From Novosphingobium capsulatum NBRC 12533 (GTDB taxonomy: Bacteria; Pseudomonadota; Alphaproteobacteria; Sphingomonadales; Sphingomonadaceae), in NCBI RefSeq assembly GCF_001598375.1, contig NZ_BCYV01000019.1, positions 54,900 to 118,899 on the forward strand: DNA of 64,000 bases. The letters are read 5' to 3'. Shown here piece after piece: positions 9,280 through 18,429 of the stretch. Under the pieces are notes generated by a model, which ran no database searches, was not told where the DNA came from, and saw only the letters and a program-made list of their open reading frames with translations. Position 1 is the first letter of the stretch; the number at the start of each line of letters is the position of its first letter. The position numbers and the translations under genes were made by a program.

Positions 9280-10065
9280 TCAGGCCCCGGTGAAGCGCGC
9301 CGGCCGCCGCTCGAACACCGCTTGCACCCCTTCGGCATAGTCGGCCGTATCGCGCAAAGCCGCCTGCCGCGCCAGTTCGTGGTCGAGCGTGGCGGCAACT
9401 TCCTGCGCCAGGCCGCGCGCCAGGGTGGCCCGCACGTCGACCAGGGCCAGCGGCCCGTTCGCGGCCACGGTGCCGGCCATGGCCAGGGCCGCCGTATCGA
9501 GTTCCTCTGCTGGCACCAGGCGATCGACCAGGCCCCATTGCAGCGCCTGCTCTCCCTTTACCCGTTCGGCCGAGAGCATCATCCACGCCGCGCGCTGTTC
9601 CCCCACCACGCGCGGCAGGGTGTGGCTGATGGCAAAGCCGGGGTGAAAGCCCAGCGCCACGAAATTGGCGCAAAAGCGCGCTGCCGGGCTGGCAATGCGG
9701 AAATCGGCGGCCAGGGCCAGGCCCAGCCCTGCGCCCACCGCCGCGCCGCCCACTGCCGCGATCATCGGCTTGCGCCGGCCAAACAGGCGCAGCGCCTGGT
9801 CATAGAGCCGGCGGATCGCGGCCAGCCCATCGGGCCCGCTTTCCCCGGCTGCGCCGCCAACCAGGTCTGCCCCGGCGCAGAACGTCTTGCCTTGCGCGCG
9901 CAGCACGATCGCGCGCACCTGCGGATCGGCATCGCAGGCCTCCACCGCATCGGCGATCTCGCGCAGCAATTCCACCGAGAGGAAATTGAGCGGCGGATGG
10001 GCAAGCGTGATGATGCCGAGATGATCGGCAACCTGAAGAGCGAGGCGGTGCGGGGTCTGCGTCAT
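9280..10065 (-). CDS. Enoyl-CoA hydratase/isomerase family (crotonase fold) protein
   Basis: A 261-aa crotonase-fold protein acting on acyl-CoA thioesters. The oxyanion-hole elements are present (GKTFCAGADL; GGAAVGAGLGLALAADF). The two glutamates used by true enoyl-CoA hydratases are not seen at their places: GLGLALAADF and ANFVALGFHPG have no Glu. It is therefore more likely an isomerase or an uncharacterised crotonase than a hydratase. The start (MTQTPHRLAL) lies 94 bp from the divergent serS start. Longer upstream extensions of this frame run antisense through serS and are not real. Confidence 0.88.
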   Translation of the reverse strand: MTQTPHRLALQVADHLGIITLAHPPLNFLSVELLREIADAVEACDADPQVRAIVLRAQGKTFCAGADLVGGAAGESGPDGLAAIRRLYDQALRLFGRRKPMIAAVGGAAVGAGLGLALAADFRIASPAARFCANFVALGFHPGFAISHTLPRVVGEQRAAWMMLSAERVKGEQALQWGLVDRLVPAEELDTAALAMAGTVAANGPLALVDVRATLARGLAQEVAATLDHELARQAALRDTADYAEGVQAVFERRPARFTGA

Positions 10066-10158
10066 GCGCGCCTTGTTCCTGATCTGCCCTTTTCCGGCAA
10101 GTCTCATCGCATCGGGCCGATTGCATCCGCGCAGCCTTGCGGGCATAGCCCGGCAACC

Positions 10159-11439
10159 ATGCATGATATCCGCCTGATCCGCGAAAACCCGCAAGCCTTC
10201 GACGCCGCCCTCGCCCGCCGTGGCGTGGCCCCCGTCTCTGCCGACATCCTGGCGCTCGACGCCCGCCGCCGCGAGGTGGCCACGCGGATGCAGGAGGCGC
10301 AGGGCCGCCGCAACGAAGCCTCGAAGCTGATCGGCGCGGCCATGGCCAAGGGTGATAAGGACACCGCCGAAGCGCTCAAGGCCGAAGTCGCCACGCTGAA
10401 AACCACGCTGCCCGCGCTGGAAGAGGAAGAACGCCAGCTTTCCGCGCAAAGCCTGGCCGCGCTGGCCGCCCTGCCCAACCTGCCCGCCGATGCCGTGCCC
10501 GAGGGGGAAGACGAAGCCGGTAACGTGGAAGTGGCCCGCTGGGGCACCCCGCGCAGCTTTGCCTTTGCGCCCAAGGAACACGCCGACCTGGGGCCGGCGC
10601 TCGGCCTGGACTTTGAAACCGGCGCGCTGATTTCGGGCGCACGCTTTACCTTCCTGCGCGGCCAGATGGCCCGCCTGCAACGCGCGCTGGCGCAATTCAT
10701 GCTCGATCACCAGACCGACGTGAACGGCCATGTCGAATGCGCCCCGCCGCTGCTGGTCAAGGACGAGGCGGTGTTCGGCACGGGCCAGTTGCCCAAGTTT
10801 GCCGAAGACCTGTTCCGCACCACCGACGGGCGCTGGCTGATCCCCACGGCCGAAGTCTCGCTGACCAATGCCGTGCGCGAACAGATCCTGCCCGAAAGCG
10901 CGCTTCCCCTGCGCATGACCGCGCTGACCCCGTGCTTCCGCAGCGAAGCCGGTGCCGCCGGTCGCGACACGCGCGGCTATATCCGCCAGCACCAGTTCGA
11001 CAAGGTGGAACTGGTCACGATCTGCAAGCCCGAGGATTCGGCCGCCGAGCACGAACGGATGACGGCGGCGGCGGAATCGGTGCTCCAGGCGCTGGACCTG
11101 CCCTATCGCAAGATGCTGCTGTGCGCCGGCGACATGGGCGCGACTGCCCGCATCACCTATGACCTGGAAGTGTGGCTGCCGGGGCAGGATGCCTATCGCG
11201 AGATTTCCTCGTGCTCCAACTGCGGCGATTTCCAGGCGCGGCGGATGAACGCGCGCTATCGGCCAGACAATGCCAAGGGCACCGAATTCGTTCACACGCT
11301 CAATGGTTCGGGCCTGGCCGTGGGCCGCACGCTGGTGGCCGTGCTGGAAAACTATCAGCAGGAAGACGGCTCGGTAGAGGTGCCAGCAGCGCTGGCGCCT
11401 TACATGGCCGGGCTCACCCGCCTGGTGCCGCAGGGCTGA
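10159..11439 (+). CDS. serS: Serine--tRNA ligase
   Basis: Charges tRNA-Ser (and tRNA-Sec where present) with serine in the cytoplasm. It is 426 aa, the normal length. The N-terminal ~110 residues form the tRNA-binding helical hairpin (MHDIRLIRENPQAFDAAL). The class II core has TAEVSLTN, motif 2 (FRSEAGAAGRDTRGYIRQHQF) and motif 3 (GRTLVAVLENYQ). ATG 10159 gives the canonical N-terminus. The next gene starts 5 bp after the stop and is probably co-transcribed. Confidence 0.97.
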   Translation: MHDIRLIRENPQAFDAALARRGVAPVSADILALDARRREVATRMQEAQGRRNEASKLIGAAMAKGDKDTAEALKAEVATLKTTLPALEEEERQLSAQSLAALAALPNLPADAVPEGEDEAGNVEVARWGTPRSFAFAPKEHADLGPALGLDFETGALISGARFTFLRGQMARLQRALAQFMLDHQTDVNGHVECAPPLLVKDEAVFGTGQLPKFAEDLFRTTDGRWLIPTAEVSLTNAVREQILPESALPLRMTALTPCFRSEAGAAGRDTRGYIRQHQFDKVELVTICKPEDSAAEHERMTAAAESVLQALDLPYRKMLLCAGDMGATARITYDLEVWLPGQDAYREISSCSNCGDFQARRMNARYRPDNAKGTEFVHTLNGSGLAVGRTLVAVLENYQQEDGSVEVPAALAPYMAGLTRLVPQG

Positions 11440-11444
11440 GCGCC

Positions 11445-12251
11445 ATGGGGCGGATGCAACGGCGCGGCCTGGGCTTCCTGCTCGCGCTGCTGCCGTCGGC
11501 ATCGCTGGCTGCGCCGCCCGCCCCGCCCGCACCGCCGCCGCCGCCGCCCTATGAAAGCCCGATCATCGCCTGGACCTATGTGGTTCAACCGGGCGATACC
11601 TTTGCCGCGATTGCCCGCCGCATGGGCGTTTCGATGGCGGCGCTCGCGGCGGAAAACCGTGTGCCATTGCCCTATCTGATTACCCAGGGGCAAGTGCTGC
11701 GCCGGCCATCGCCAGCAGGTGACGCCGTGCCGCCCGCACCCCGCCCTGCTTCACGCCCGGCGCCAGTGCCTCGGCCGGCATCCCGCCCGGCGCCCGTCGC
11801 ACGCCCCGCGCCACCGCTGCGCCCGGCCCCCGAAACGGCCCCGGCACACCAGCGCGAGACTGGCGCCCCGCGCCTGTCCTGGCCCACATCAGGCACGATC
11901 GTGGCGCGTTTTGGCTTGCGCCAGGCGCAGGGGCGGGCCAACAACGGCATCGATCTGGCCGCGTTTACCGGTATGTCGGTCCATGCCGCCGCCGCTGGTC
12001 GCGTGCTGTTCGCCGGCACGGAGCCGCAGCGCTTTGGCCAGTTGATCGTGATCGACCATGGCGGCGGCTGGGTTACCGCCTATGCCTATCTTGGCCGGGT
12101 TGACGTGGTGGAGGGCCAGCGCGTGACCGCCCGCCAGCCGATCGCGCGGATCGGCCGCAGCGGCGAAGCGCAGAAACCGACGCTGCATTTCGAACTGCGC
12201 CGCGACAACGTGCCGCGCGATCCGGCGCCCTATCTGCCGGTGCGTTTGTAG
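11445..12251 (+). CDS. LysM/LytM (M23-like) envelope protein, NlpD/DipM-like, degenerate active site
   Basis: Secreted 268-aa protein with a signal peptide at ~1-21, a Pro-rich stretch, a LysM peptidoglycan-binding domain at ~42-88 (VVQPGDTFAAIARRMGV), a second Pro/Ala-rich linker, and a LytM fold at ~145-265. The zinc ligands of active M23 peptidases are not intact. The HxxxD site reads NNGID (N166, D170) and the HxH site reads TLH (T246, H248). This points to a non-cleaving activator of amidases, as in NlpD or EnvC, used in cell separation. It follows serS by 5 bp, close to the alphaproteobacterial serS-surE-pcm-nlpD order but without surE and pcm. Confidence 0.87.
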   Translation: MGRMQRRGLGFLLALLPSASLAAPPAPPAPPPPPPYESPIIAWTYVVQPGDTFAAIARRMGVSMAALAAENRVPLPYLITQGQVLRRPSPAGDAVPPAPRPASRPAPVPRPASRPAPVARPAPPLRPAPETAPAHQRETGAPRLSWPTSGTIVARFGLRQAQGRANNGIDLAAFTGMSVHAAAAGRVLFAGTEPQRFGQLIVIDHGGGWVTAYAYLGRVDVVEGQRVTARQPIARIGRSGEAQKPTLHFELRRDNVPRDPAPYLPVRL

Positions 12252-12273
12252 CGGGAAAGGCTGCGGGAGGTTT

Positions 12274-12360
12274 CCACCACCCCCAACCCCCTCCTCTAAA
12301 GAGGAGGGGGCTTTAAAGTTGCGCTCCCCATCCTCTTTAGAGGAGGGGGTTGGGGGGTGG
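12274..12360. repeat. GC-rich palindromic repeat, copy A
   Basis: Long imperfect palindrome in a convergent gap. Its outer arms begin CCACCACCCCCAACCCC and end GGGGTTGGGGGGTGG, and each arm contains its own small CCTCCTCT..AGAGGAGG hairpin. Related copies lie at 32978-33061 and 35227-35365. It may end transcription of both flanking genes. Confidence 0.85.
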
Positions 12361-12388
12361 TGCGAGGCCTTACGCCGACTCTAGAATA

Positions 12389-12805
12389 TCAGAACCGGCC
12401 CAGCAGCCAGAACACCGTGCCCATGGCCAGATAGCACAGCATGACGCAGCCGGCATCGATCATCGCCAGGCGCGTGGAGGTGCGCTGCTGGGTATAGCCG
12501 ATCCACAGGCCGGGAATGACAAAGGCACCGGCCAGGCCGCCCGACATCATGAAGAACAGCCAGGGCTTTGCCGCCAGAGTGGCCGCGCCGACGCGGGCGA
12601 ACATGTGGCCCATCATTGTGGAACTGACCAGCAGCAGGCCCGCGGTGATCGCCAGCGTGCGCCAAGGCGCCATGCGCAGGCCCAGCCCGCCCGGCCCCAC
12701 TTCGGCCAGGCGTGCCCGGCCAAAGAGCGGGCCATACCACAGGCCCTGCACCGCCAGCGCCGCCAGAACGGCCAAAATCACTGCAAACCAGTTTACCGGA
12801 CCCAT
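12389..12805 (-). CDS. DUF1761 family membrane protein
   Basis: Small inner-membrane protein of 138 aa with four hydrophobic segments (~5-22, 46-64, 78-98, 115-135). The pattern MGPVNWFAVILAVLAALAVQ followed by WYGPLFGR matches the DUF1761 family, whose function is unknown. The start is set at MGPVNW because upstream in-frame sequence is not membrane-like. It faces the NlpD-like gene across repeat A and is divergent from rimO. Confidence 0.8.
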   Translation of the reverse strand: MGPVNWFAVILAVLAALAVQGLWYGPLFGRARLAEVGPGGLGLRMAPWRTLAITAGLLLVSSTMMGHMFARVGAATLAAKPWLFFMMSGGLAGAFVIPGLWIGYTQQRTSTRLAMIDAGCVMLCYLAMGTVFWLLGRF

Positions 12806-13002
12806 TGCACCTCTTTCCCGTGCCACGCCCCCGTGTGAGCCAGTGCGTAGACCCAGCGCACGCAAAGCGCAAACATGTGACAGGAAATCATCGTTTTCCT
12901 TCCACGCTCCGTCGCAGCGATCGGCGCCCAAGCCCAGCAAGGCCGGGGAAAAGCCATGATGAGGTGACGCGCGCGCCTTTTGCGCGTATGGGCGCGCGCA
13001 CA

Positions 13003-14409
13003 ATGGCCACATTTCCCCCCGATTCCCGCGACACCACCCCCGCCCCCGAGCCCAAGCGCATCGGCATGGTCAGCCTGGGCTGCCCCAAGGCGCTGGTCGA
13101 TTCCGAACGCATCCTCACCCGCCTGCGCGCCGATGGCTATGCCATGAGCGCGGACTATGCCGGGGCCGATGTCGTGCTGGTCAACACCTGCGGGTTCCTC
13201 GATTCGGCCAAGGAGGAAAGCCTGGCCGCGATCGGCGAGGCGATTGCCGAAAACGGCCGCGTGATCGTGACCGGGTGCATGGGCAACGAGGCCGAGGTGA
13301 TCCGCGCCCGTTTCCCCGATGTGCTGGCCGTGACCGGCGCGCATCAGTACGAAGCCGTGGTGGAAGCGGTGCACGAAGCCGCGCCCCCCGCCATGGGCCC
13401 CTATTTCGACCTGATCCCCCAGGCGCTGGACGACATGGGCGGCGTCAAGCTCACCCCGCGCCATTACAGCTATCTCAAGATTTCAGAGGGCTGCAACCAC
13501 GCCTGCTCGTTCTGCATCATTCCCGACCTGCGCGGCAAGCTCGCCAGCCGGCGGATCGATGCCGTGCTGCGCGAGGCGGAAAAGCTGGTGGCCGCCGGCA
13601 CGCGCGAACTTCTGGTGATCAGCCAGGATACCTCGGCCTATGGCGTGGACGTGCGCCACGAGACACGGACCTGGAAAGGCCGCGAGGTGCGCACCCACAT
13701 GACCGACCTGGCACGCGAGCTGGGCCAGCTGCGCACGCCCGATGGCCAGGTGCCGTGGGTGCGGCTGCACTATGTCTATCCCTATCCGCACGTCGACCAG
13801 GTCATCCCGCTGATGGCGCAAGGGCTGCTCACGCCTTATCTGGATATCCCGTTCCAGCACGCCAGCCCCAAGGTGCTGCGCGCGATGAAGCGCCCGGCCA
13901 ACGAAGCCAAGGTGCTCGACCGTATCAAGGCCTGGCGCGCAATCTGCCCCGACCTGGCTATCCGCTCCAGCTTCGTCGTCGGCTTCCCCGGCGAGACCGA
14001 AGAGGATTTCCAATACCTGCTCGACTGGCTCGATGAAGCCCAGCTCGATCGCGTCGGCGCTTTCCGGTTCGAACCGGTCGAAGGCGCGGCGGCCAACAGC
14101 CTGCCCGATGCCGTGCCCGAAGCGGTCAAGGAAGAGCGCTATGTCCGGATCATGGCCAAGACCGAGGCGATCAGCGCCGCGCGCCTGGCGGCCAAGGTGG
14201 GCCGCACGATCCGCGTAATCATTGATGACGTCGGCGAGCCGGACGAAGACGGCGATATCGGCGCCACCGGTCGCAGCCAGGCCGATGCCCCGGAAATCGA
14301 CGGCGCGGTCTATCTGCGCAACGTGCCAGCCAGCCTCAAGGCCGGTGATTTCGTCGACGTGGTGGTCGAAGAGGCCGATGCCCACGACCTCTATGGCGTT
14401 ATCGCCTGA
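13003..14409 (+). CDS. rimO: Ribosomal protein uS12 methylthiotransferase
   Basis: Radical-SAM enzyme that methylthiolates the conserved Asp of ribosomal protein S12. It is 468 aa. The N-terminal methylthiotransferase domain has three cluster cysteines: C27 (LGCPKALVDSE), C63 (NTCGFLDSAKEES) and C92 (GCMGNE). The radical-SAM motif is CNHACSFC (C164, C168, C171). A C-terminal TRAM domain holds DFVDVVVEEADAHDLYG. VDSE and GFLDSAKEES favour RimO over MiaB. MATFPPDS at 13003 is the preferred start; ATG 12988 is possible. Confidence 0.95.
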   Translation: MATFPPDSRDTTPAPEPKRIGMVSLGCPKALVDSERILTRLRADGYAMSADYAGADVVLVNTCGFLDSAKEESLAAIGEAIAENGRVIVTGCMGNEAEVIRARFPDVLAVTGAHQYEAVVEAVHEAAPPAMGPYFDLIPQALDDMGGVKLTPRHYSYLKISEGCNHACSFCIIPDLRGKLASRRIDAVLREAEKLVAAGTRELLVISQDTSAYGVDVRHETRTWKGREVRTHMTDLARELGQLRTPDGQVPWVRLHYVYPYPHVDQVIPLMAQGLLTPYLDIPFQHASPKVLRAMKRPANEAKVLDRIKAWRAICPDLAIRSSFVVGFPGETEEDFQYLLDWLDEAQLDRVGAFRFEPVEGAAANSLPDAVPEAVKEERYVRIMAKTEAISAARLAAKVGRTIRVIIDDVGEPDEDGDIGATGRSQADAPEIDGAVYLRNVPASLKAGDFVDVVVEEADAHDLYGVIA

Positions 14410-14429
14410 CCACCTGAGCGCCCCGCTGT

Positions 14430-15350
14430 TCAGCCGTCGAGGGCCTCGGTCGCGCTGTCGCGCGGGCGAACATAGACGCGCGCCACCAGGGGAAAGCGGC
14501 TCGATACATCGGTCTCGATCGCCAGCACGATGCGTTCCACGTCGCGCGCGGTGATCGTGTCGTCGAAATCGGCGCTGATGATCACGGTCACCATCGTCGG
14601 CGCGCTGTGCACGGTCAGCACCTCGTGCACGCGCACCACCCCGGTGTGGGCAGCTGCGGTGGCGCGGATCGCCGCGACCAGCTGGGGATCGGCGCTTTCG
14701 CCGATCAGCAGGCCCTTGGCTTCATAGAGCAGGATCAGCGCCAAGGCGCCGAGTACCAGCCCGATCACGACCGAGGCCATCCCGTCCCACAGCGGATTGC
14801 CGGTCAGCAGGCTGAGGCCAAGGCCCAGCGCGGCGACGACCAGGCCGACCAGCGCGCCTGAATCCTCCAGCAGGATGACCAGCGTGGGCGCATCCTTGGT
14901 ATCGCGGATCGCAGCCCAGACCGTGCCGCGCCGCCCGCGGTTGAAATCGCCCAGCGCCGCCAGGATCGACCAGCCTTCCAGGCCAAAGGCCACGCCCAGC
15001 ACGGCAAAGGCGATCAGCGGGCTTTCCGCCGGCTCGGGATGCAGGATGTGCATCACCCCTTCGAAAACCGAAACCCCCGCGCCCAGAGCAAAGACCAGGA
15101 TCGCGACGATGAAGCTCCAGAAATAGAGCTCGCGGCCATAGCCGAAGGGATGCAGCGCATCGGCCGGCTTCACCGCGCGCGAGCGGCCGTGCAGCAGCAA
15201 CAGCTGGTTGGTCGAATCGACCATGCTGTGCACGCCTTCGGTCAGCATCGCGGAAGAGCCGGTAAAGGCGGCGGCCACGAACTTGGCCACGGCAATCCCC
15301 AGGTTTGCCCCCAGGGCAATCAGAATGGTGCGTGTCGATCCACCGGCCAT
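14430..15350 (-). CDS. Cation diffusion facilitator transporter
   Basis: Inner-membrane divalent-metal/proton antiporter of 306 aa with about six TM segments and a C-terminal cytoplasmic ferredoxin-like domain (VHEVLTVHSAPTMVTVIISADF). The TM2 metal site is HSMVD in TEGVHSMVDSTNQ. The TM5 site is LEDSGAL rather than the HxxxD of ZitB/FieF, a form shared with the ZnT9-like branch, so metal selectivity cannot be assumed. It is transcribed convergently toward rimO. Confidence 0.9.
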   Translation of the reverse strand: MAGGSTRTILIALGANLGIAVAKFVAAAFTGSSAMLTEGVHSMVDSTNQLLLLHGRSRAVKPADALHPFGYGRELYFWSFIVAILVFALGAGVSVFEGVMHILHPEPAESPLIAFAVLGVAFGLEGWSILAALGDFNRGRRGTVWAAIRDTKDAPTLVILLEDSGALVGLVVAALGLGLSLLTGNPLWDGMASVVIGLVLGALALILLYEAKGLLIGESADPQLVAAIRATAAAHTGVVRVHEVLTVHSAPTMVTVIISADFDDTITARDVERIVLAIETDVSSRFPLVARVYVRPRDSATEALDG

Positions 15351-15437
15351 GCGCGGTCAGTTCCCCTGTTGTCGTGACGAAGCACGGGGCTAACGCGCAA
15401 GGACGGTGAATGTCACCCGATTAGTTGCGCCGGTCGC

Positions 15438-17216
15438 TCAGGCCGCCAGGCGGGTATGGCCGGCGGGGGCATGGCCGGTGCCCAGGTCGAACTGGCCGAC
15501 CAGCTGGCCCAGGGCATTGGCTTCGTTCGACAGGCTGCGCGAGGCGGCCGTGGCTTCTTCCACCAGCGCGGCGTTGGCCTGGGTGATGCGGTCCATGTCG
15601 GATACCACGGTATCGACCTGGCCGATCGCGCCGGCCTGCTCTTCGGCCGAGCGGGCGATCGCCTCGATCATTTCCGACAGGCGCGAGGTGCGCTCCACGA
15701 TCTGGCCCAGCGCGCTTTGCGTTTCGCCGATCATCTGAACGCCATTGCCCACGTCGCGATCGCTTTCGCGGATGATCGCGGTGATTTCCTTGGCCGCTTC
15801 GGACGATCGCTGCGCCAGGCTGCGCACTTCGCTGGCGACCACGGCAAAGCCCTTGCCAGCGTCCCCGGCGCGCGCCGCTTCCACCCCGGCATTGAGCGCC
15901 AGCAGGTTGGTCTGGAACGCGATGCCTTCGATCAGCGCGACGATTTCCTGCATGCGGTTGCTCGACTTGGCGATGTCTTCCATGGCCGAGACGGCCTGGG
16001 TCATCGTCTCGCCGCTGGCACGCGCCTCATGGCGGGTCTGCCGCGCGGTGTCGCTGGCGTCTTTAGCGGTCTGCGCGGTCTGCGCCACGGTGGTGCTCAG
16101 CTGACGCACGGCAGCGGCGGATTCTTCCAGCGCGGCGGCCTGGTTTTCGGTGCGGCTCGACAGGTCATGGCTGGCCGATGCGATCTCGCTGGCGCCTACC
16201 CGCACGCCCTGCGCGGCCTGGGTCACCTGGCCCAAGGCATCGGCCAGCGTCGCCATCGACTGGTTGAAATCGACGCGCAGCTGCTCGTAATCGCCTGGAA
16301 ACGTCTCCGTGATGCGGTGCTGCAGGCGCCCTTCGCGCAGCGAGGCCAGCCCCGCGCCCAACGCGCCCACCACCTGCTGCTGCACCGCCATGCGCTCTTC
16401 ACCGGCACGCGCAGCCCGCCGCGCCACGAAATCCTTGATCCCTTCCAGCGCGCGGGCAATGTCGCCCACTTCATCGGTCAGCTCGTGCCCCGGGATGCTG
16501 CGATCGATCTGCCCCGATGCCATGTCCTGCATCGCCTCGGACAGGCGCATCAGCGGGTTCGACACGCGCAACCGGAACAGCAGGGCGACGCCCAGAGCAA
16601 CGATCACGGCCAGCACACCCGCCCCCACGGCCATGGACCGCAGATGGTCTGCCTGGGCCACGCCCGCTGCGGTGTCTGCCTTGGCCAGCGTGGCATTCCG
16701 CGTGGCTAGGCCAGCAATGCGCTTGCCCATGGTCAATCCCAGGGGATTCATCCGGTCGCGAAACTGGTTATAGGCTTCGTCGTTGCGGTTTTGCAGCGAA
16801 TAGTCGCGCACCGGGCGGGCTTCCTTGACCCAGGTGTGGAAGATCTGCTGCAGTTCACCCACGGCGTTCAGTTCGTCCTGATCGCCGGTCGGCTCTTGCA
16901 AGGCGCGATAGTCGTTCAGGGCCTTGTCGAAATCCGCCACGCGCTGGTCGAACTCGGCATCGAGGCGGCGGGTTTCGGTCAGTTCGTTCGACAGGATATG
17001 CTTGGCGATGGTCAGCCGCAGATCGCCCAGCATGCCACGCAACTGCGTCAGCGCGGTGAGCGTGGGAACCGTGTCGGTTGACATTCCGGTCAACCGACCG
17101 CCCAGGCTGCTCGTGGCCGAAATGGCCATGGCCGCACTGCCCACGGCTGCCAGGGCCAGCAGCAGCGTGCCCAGCAGGGAAATGGTGCGAATTCGCAAAG
17201 ACCCGAAAACAGACAT
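15438..17216 (-). CDS. Methyl-accepting chemotaxis protein
   Basis: Membrane chemoreceptor of 592 aa. TM1 at ~10-32 and TM2 at ~193-213 enclose a ~160-residue helical periplasmic sensor of the four-helix-bundle kind. A HAMP domain follows (~215-268) and then a long coiled-coil signalling domain. The conserved tip IAFQTNLLALNAGVEAARAG is present, so it should engage CheA/CheW. No CheR-tethering pentapeptide is at the C-terminus. No che or flagellar genes lie nearby, so it is an orphan receptor. The start at MSVFGSLRIR puts the positively charged leader before TM1. Confidence 0.94.
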   Translation of the reverse strand: MSVFGSLRIRTISLLGTLLLALAAVGSAAMAISATSSLGGRLTGMSTDTVPTLTALTQLRGMLGDLRLTIAKHILSNELTETRRLDAEFDQRVADFDKALNDYRALQEPTGDQDELNAVGELQQIFHTWVKEARPVRDYSLQNRNDEAYNQFRDRMNPLGLTMGKRIAGLATRNATLAKADTAAGVAQADHLRSMAVGAGVLAVIVALGVALLFRLRVSNPLMRLSEAMQDMASGQIDRSIPGHELTDEVGDIARALEGIKDFVARRAARAGEERMAVQQQVVGALGAGLASLREGRLQHRITETFPGDYEQLRVDFNQSMATLADALGQVTQAAQGVRVGASEIASASHDLSSRTENQAAALEESAAAVRQLSTTVAQTAQTAKDASDTARQTRHEARASGETMTQAVSAMEDIAKSSNRMQEIVALIEGIAFQTNLLALNAGVEAARAGDAGKGFAVVASEVRSLAQRSSEAAKEITAIIRESDRDVGNGVQMIGETQSALGQIVERTSRLSEMIEAIARSAEEQAGAIGQVDTVVSDMDRITQANAALVEEATAASRSLSNEANALGQLVGQFDLGTGHAPAGHTRLAA

Positions 17217-17368
17217 GTGAGAGCCACCCTTGCCTTGCATCATCCCGCGCGACACATGGCGCGGCCTTTCGCAGTGCATGGACCATGCCGCGTTAAGCCT
17301 GCGCCGATGCCGGCATAGGGGATTATGCGAGAGGGGGGCGGTATTCGATGCGGGCCGGAATCAGCCGG

Positions 17369-18358
17369 TCACAGCCAGCCGATCCGGCGAAAACGCCAAT
17401 AGAGCCCGCCGCATATCGTCAGGATCACGCCCCAGACGAAGAAATAGCCGTAGTGCCATTTGAGTTCAGGAATGTACTCGAAGTTCATCCCATAGATGCC
17501 GGCAACGGCGGTCGGCACGGCGAGCAGGCCCGCCCATGCGGCCAGTTGGCGAGTCATTTCCCCCTGGCGATGCTGTTCGAGCAGGCTGGCGGTTTCGACG
17601 ATCGCGGCCAGCGTTTCCTTCAACCCGCGCAGGCGCGCCATGGCGCGGCGAACATGGTCGAGCACATCGCGAAACCAGATGCGCGCGGTGGGATCGATCA
17701 GCGCCACGTGGGATTCGGCCAGGCGCTGGCACACTTCCTCCATCGGGCCGATGATCCGCTCGAACCGGCGCAATTGCCGGCGCAGGCGGAAGATGCGGCG
17801 GATCGTCTGCTGTTCGGGAAAGACGTCGATCGCCGATTCTTCCATGGCATGGGCCACGGCTTCCAGGCGCTCCATGATCGGCAGATAGCCATCGACGATG
17901 AAATCGAGCACGGCATGCAGCACATAGTCGGCGCCTTCGGCCAGGCGCTCGGGATCGGCCTCGAGCTTGTCCCGCAGGCCCAGATGCGCCCGGCTGGAGC
18001 CGAACCGGACCGAGATGATGAAGTCGGCGCCCAGGAAAAACGCCGTCTGGCCATAGGCCAGCGTCTCACCCGGCTCCAGCGTGGCGGTGCGCGCCACCAC
18101 GAACAGGTGCTTCTGGTACTGGTCCAGCTTGGGCATCTGCTGGGGGTTGAGGGCGTCTTCCACCGCCAGGGGATGCAGGCCATAGTGGCTGGCGACCTGC
18201 GTCATCTCCTCGAGCGAGGGCTCGCACAGGCCAATCCAGTCGAATGCCCCGTCGGGCACGGCGGAGAACCTGTCGTCCAGGGCAAGCGGGCCAGGTATGC
18301 GGACGGCCGAGCGGCCAGTGGGATCGGGCACATAGCGGCGCGCGGCAATGATCGTCAT
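17369..18358 (-). CDS. corA: CorA-family magnesium/cobalt transporter
   Basis: Pentameric Mg2+ channel-type transporter, 329 aa. The N-terminal two thirds form the cytoplasmic funnel, rich in long helices. Two C-terminal TM segments follow, with the selectivity motif YGMNFEYIPEL in the loop between them. The first TM is QLAAWAGLLAVPTAVAGI. The protein ends RFRRIGWL, a basic C-terminal tail like that of other CorA proteins. It is divergent from the monooxygenase gene across 71 bp. Confidence 0.93.
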   Translation of the reverse strand: MTIIAARRYVPDPTGRSAVRIPGPLALDDRFSAVPDGAFDWIGLCEPSLEEMTQVASHYGLHPLAVEDALNPQQMPKLDQYQKHLFVVARTATLEPGETLAYGQTAFFLGADFIISVRFGSSRAHLGLRDKLEADPERLAEGADYVLHAVLDFIVDGYLPIMERLEAVAHAMEESAIDVFPEQQTIRRIFRLRRQLRRFERIIGPMEEVCQRLAESHVALIDPTARIWFRDVLDHVRRAMARLRGLKETLAAIVETASLLEQHRQGEMTRQLAAWAGLLAVPTAVAGIYGMNFEYIPELKWHYGYFFVWGVILTICGGLYWRFRRIGWL

Positions 18359-18429
18359 GGCGGCCTATGTGGCAATGGCGCGGGAAAAGCGCAATCGTGC
18401 TGGCAAATGCCGGGCAAAGCCTTACGTCC

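Noticed and set aside
9322..10158. N-terminal extension of serS
   Set aside because: SerRS begins canonically at MHDIRLIREN; the extension is antisense to the crotonase gene.
9280..11532. Crotonase gene extended to 750 codons through serS
   Set aside because: Everything upstream of MTQTPHRLAL is antisense to serS and has no domain; the family length is ~260 aa.
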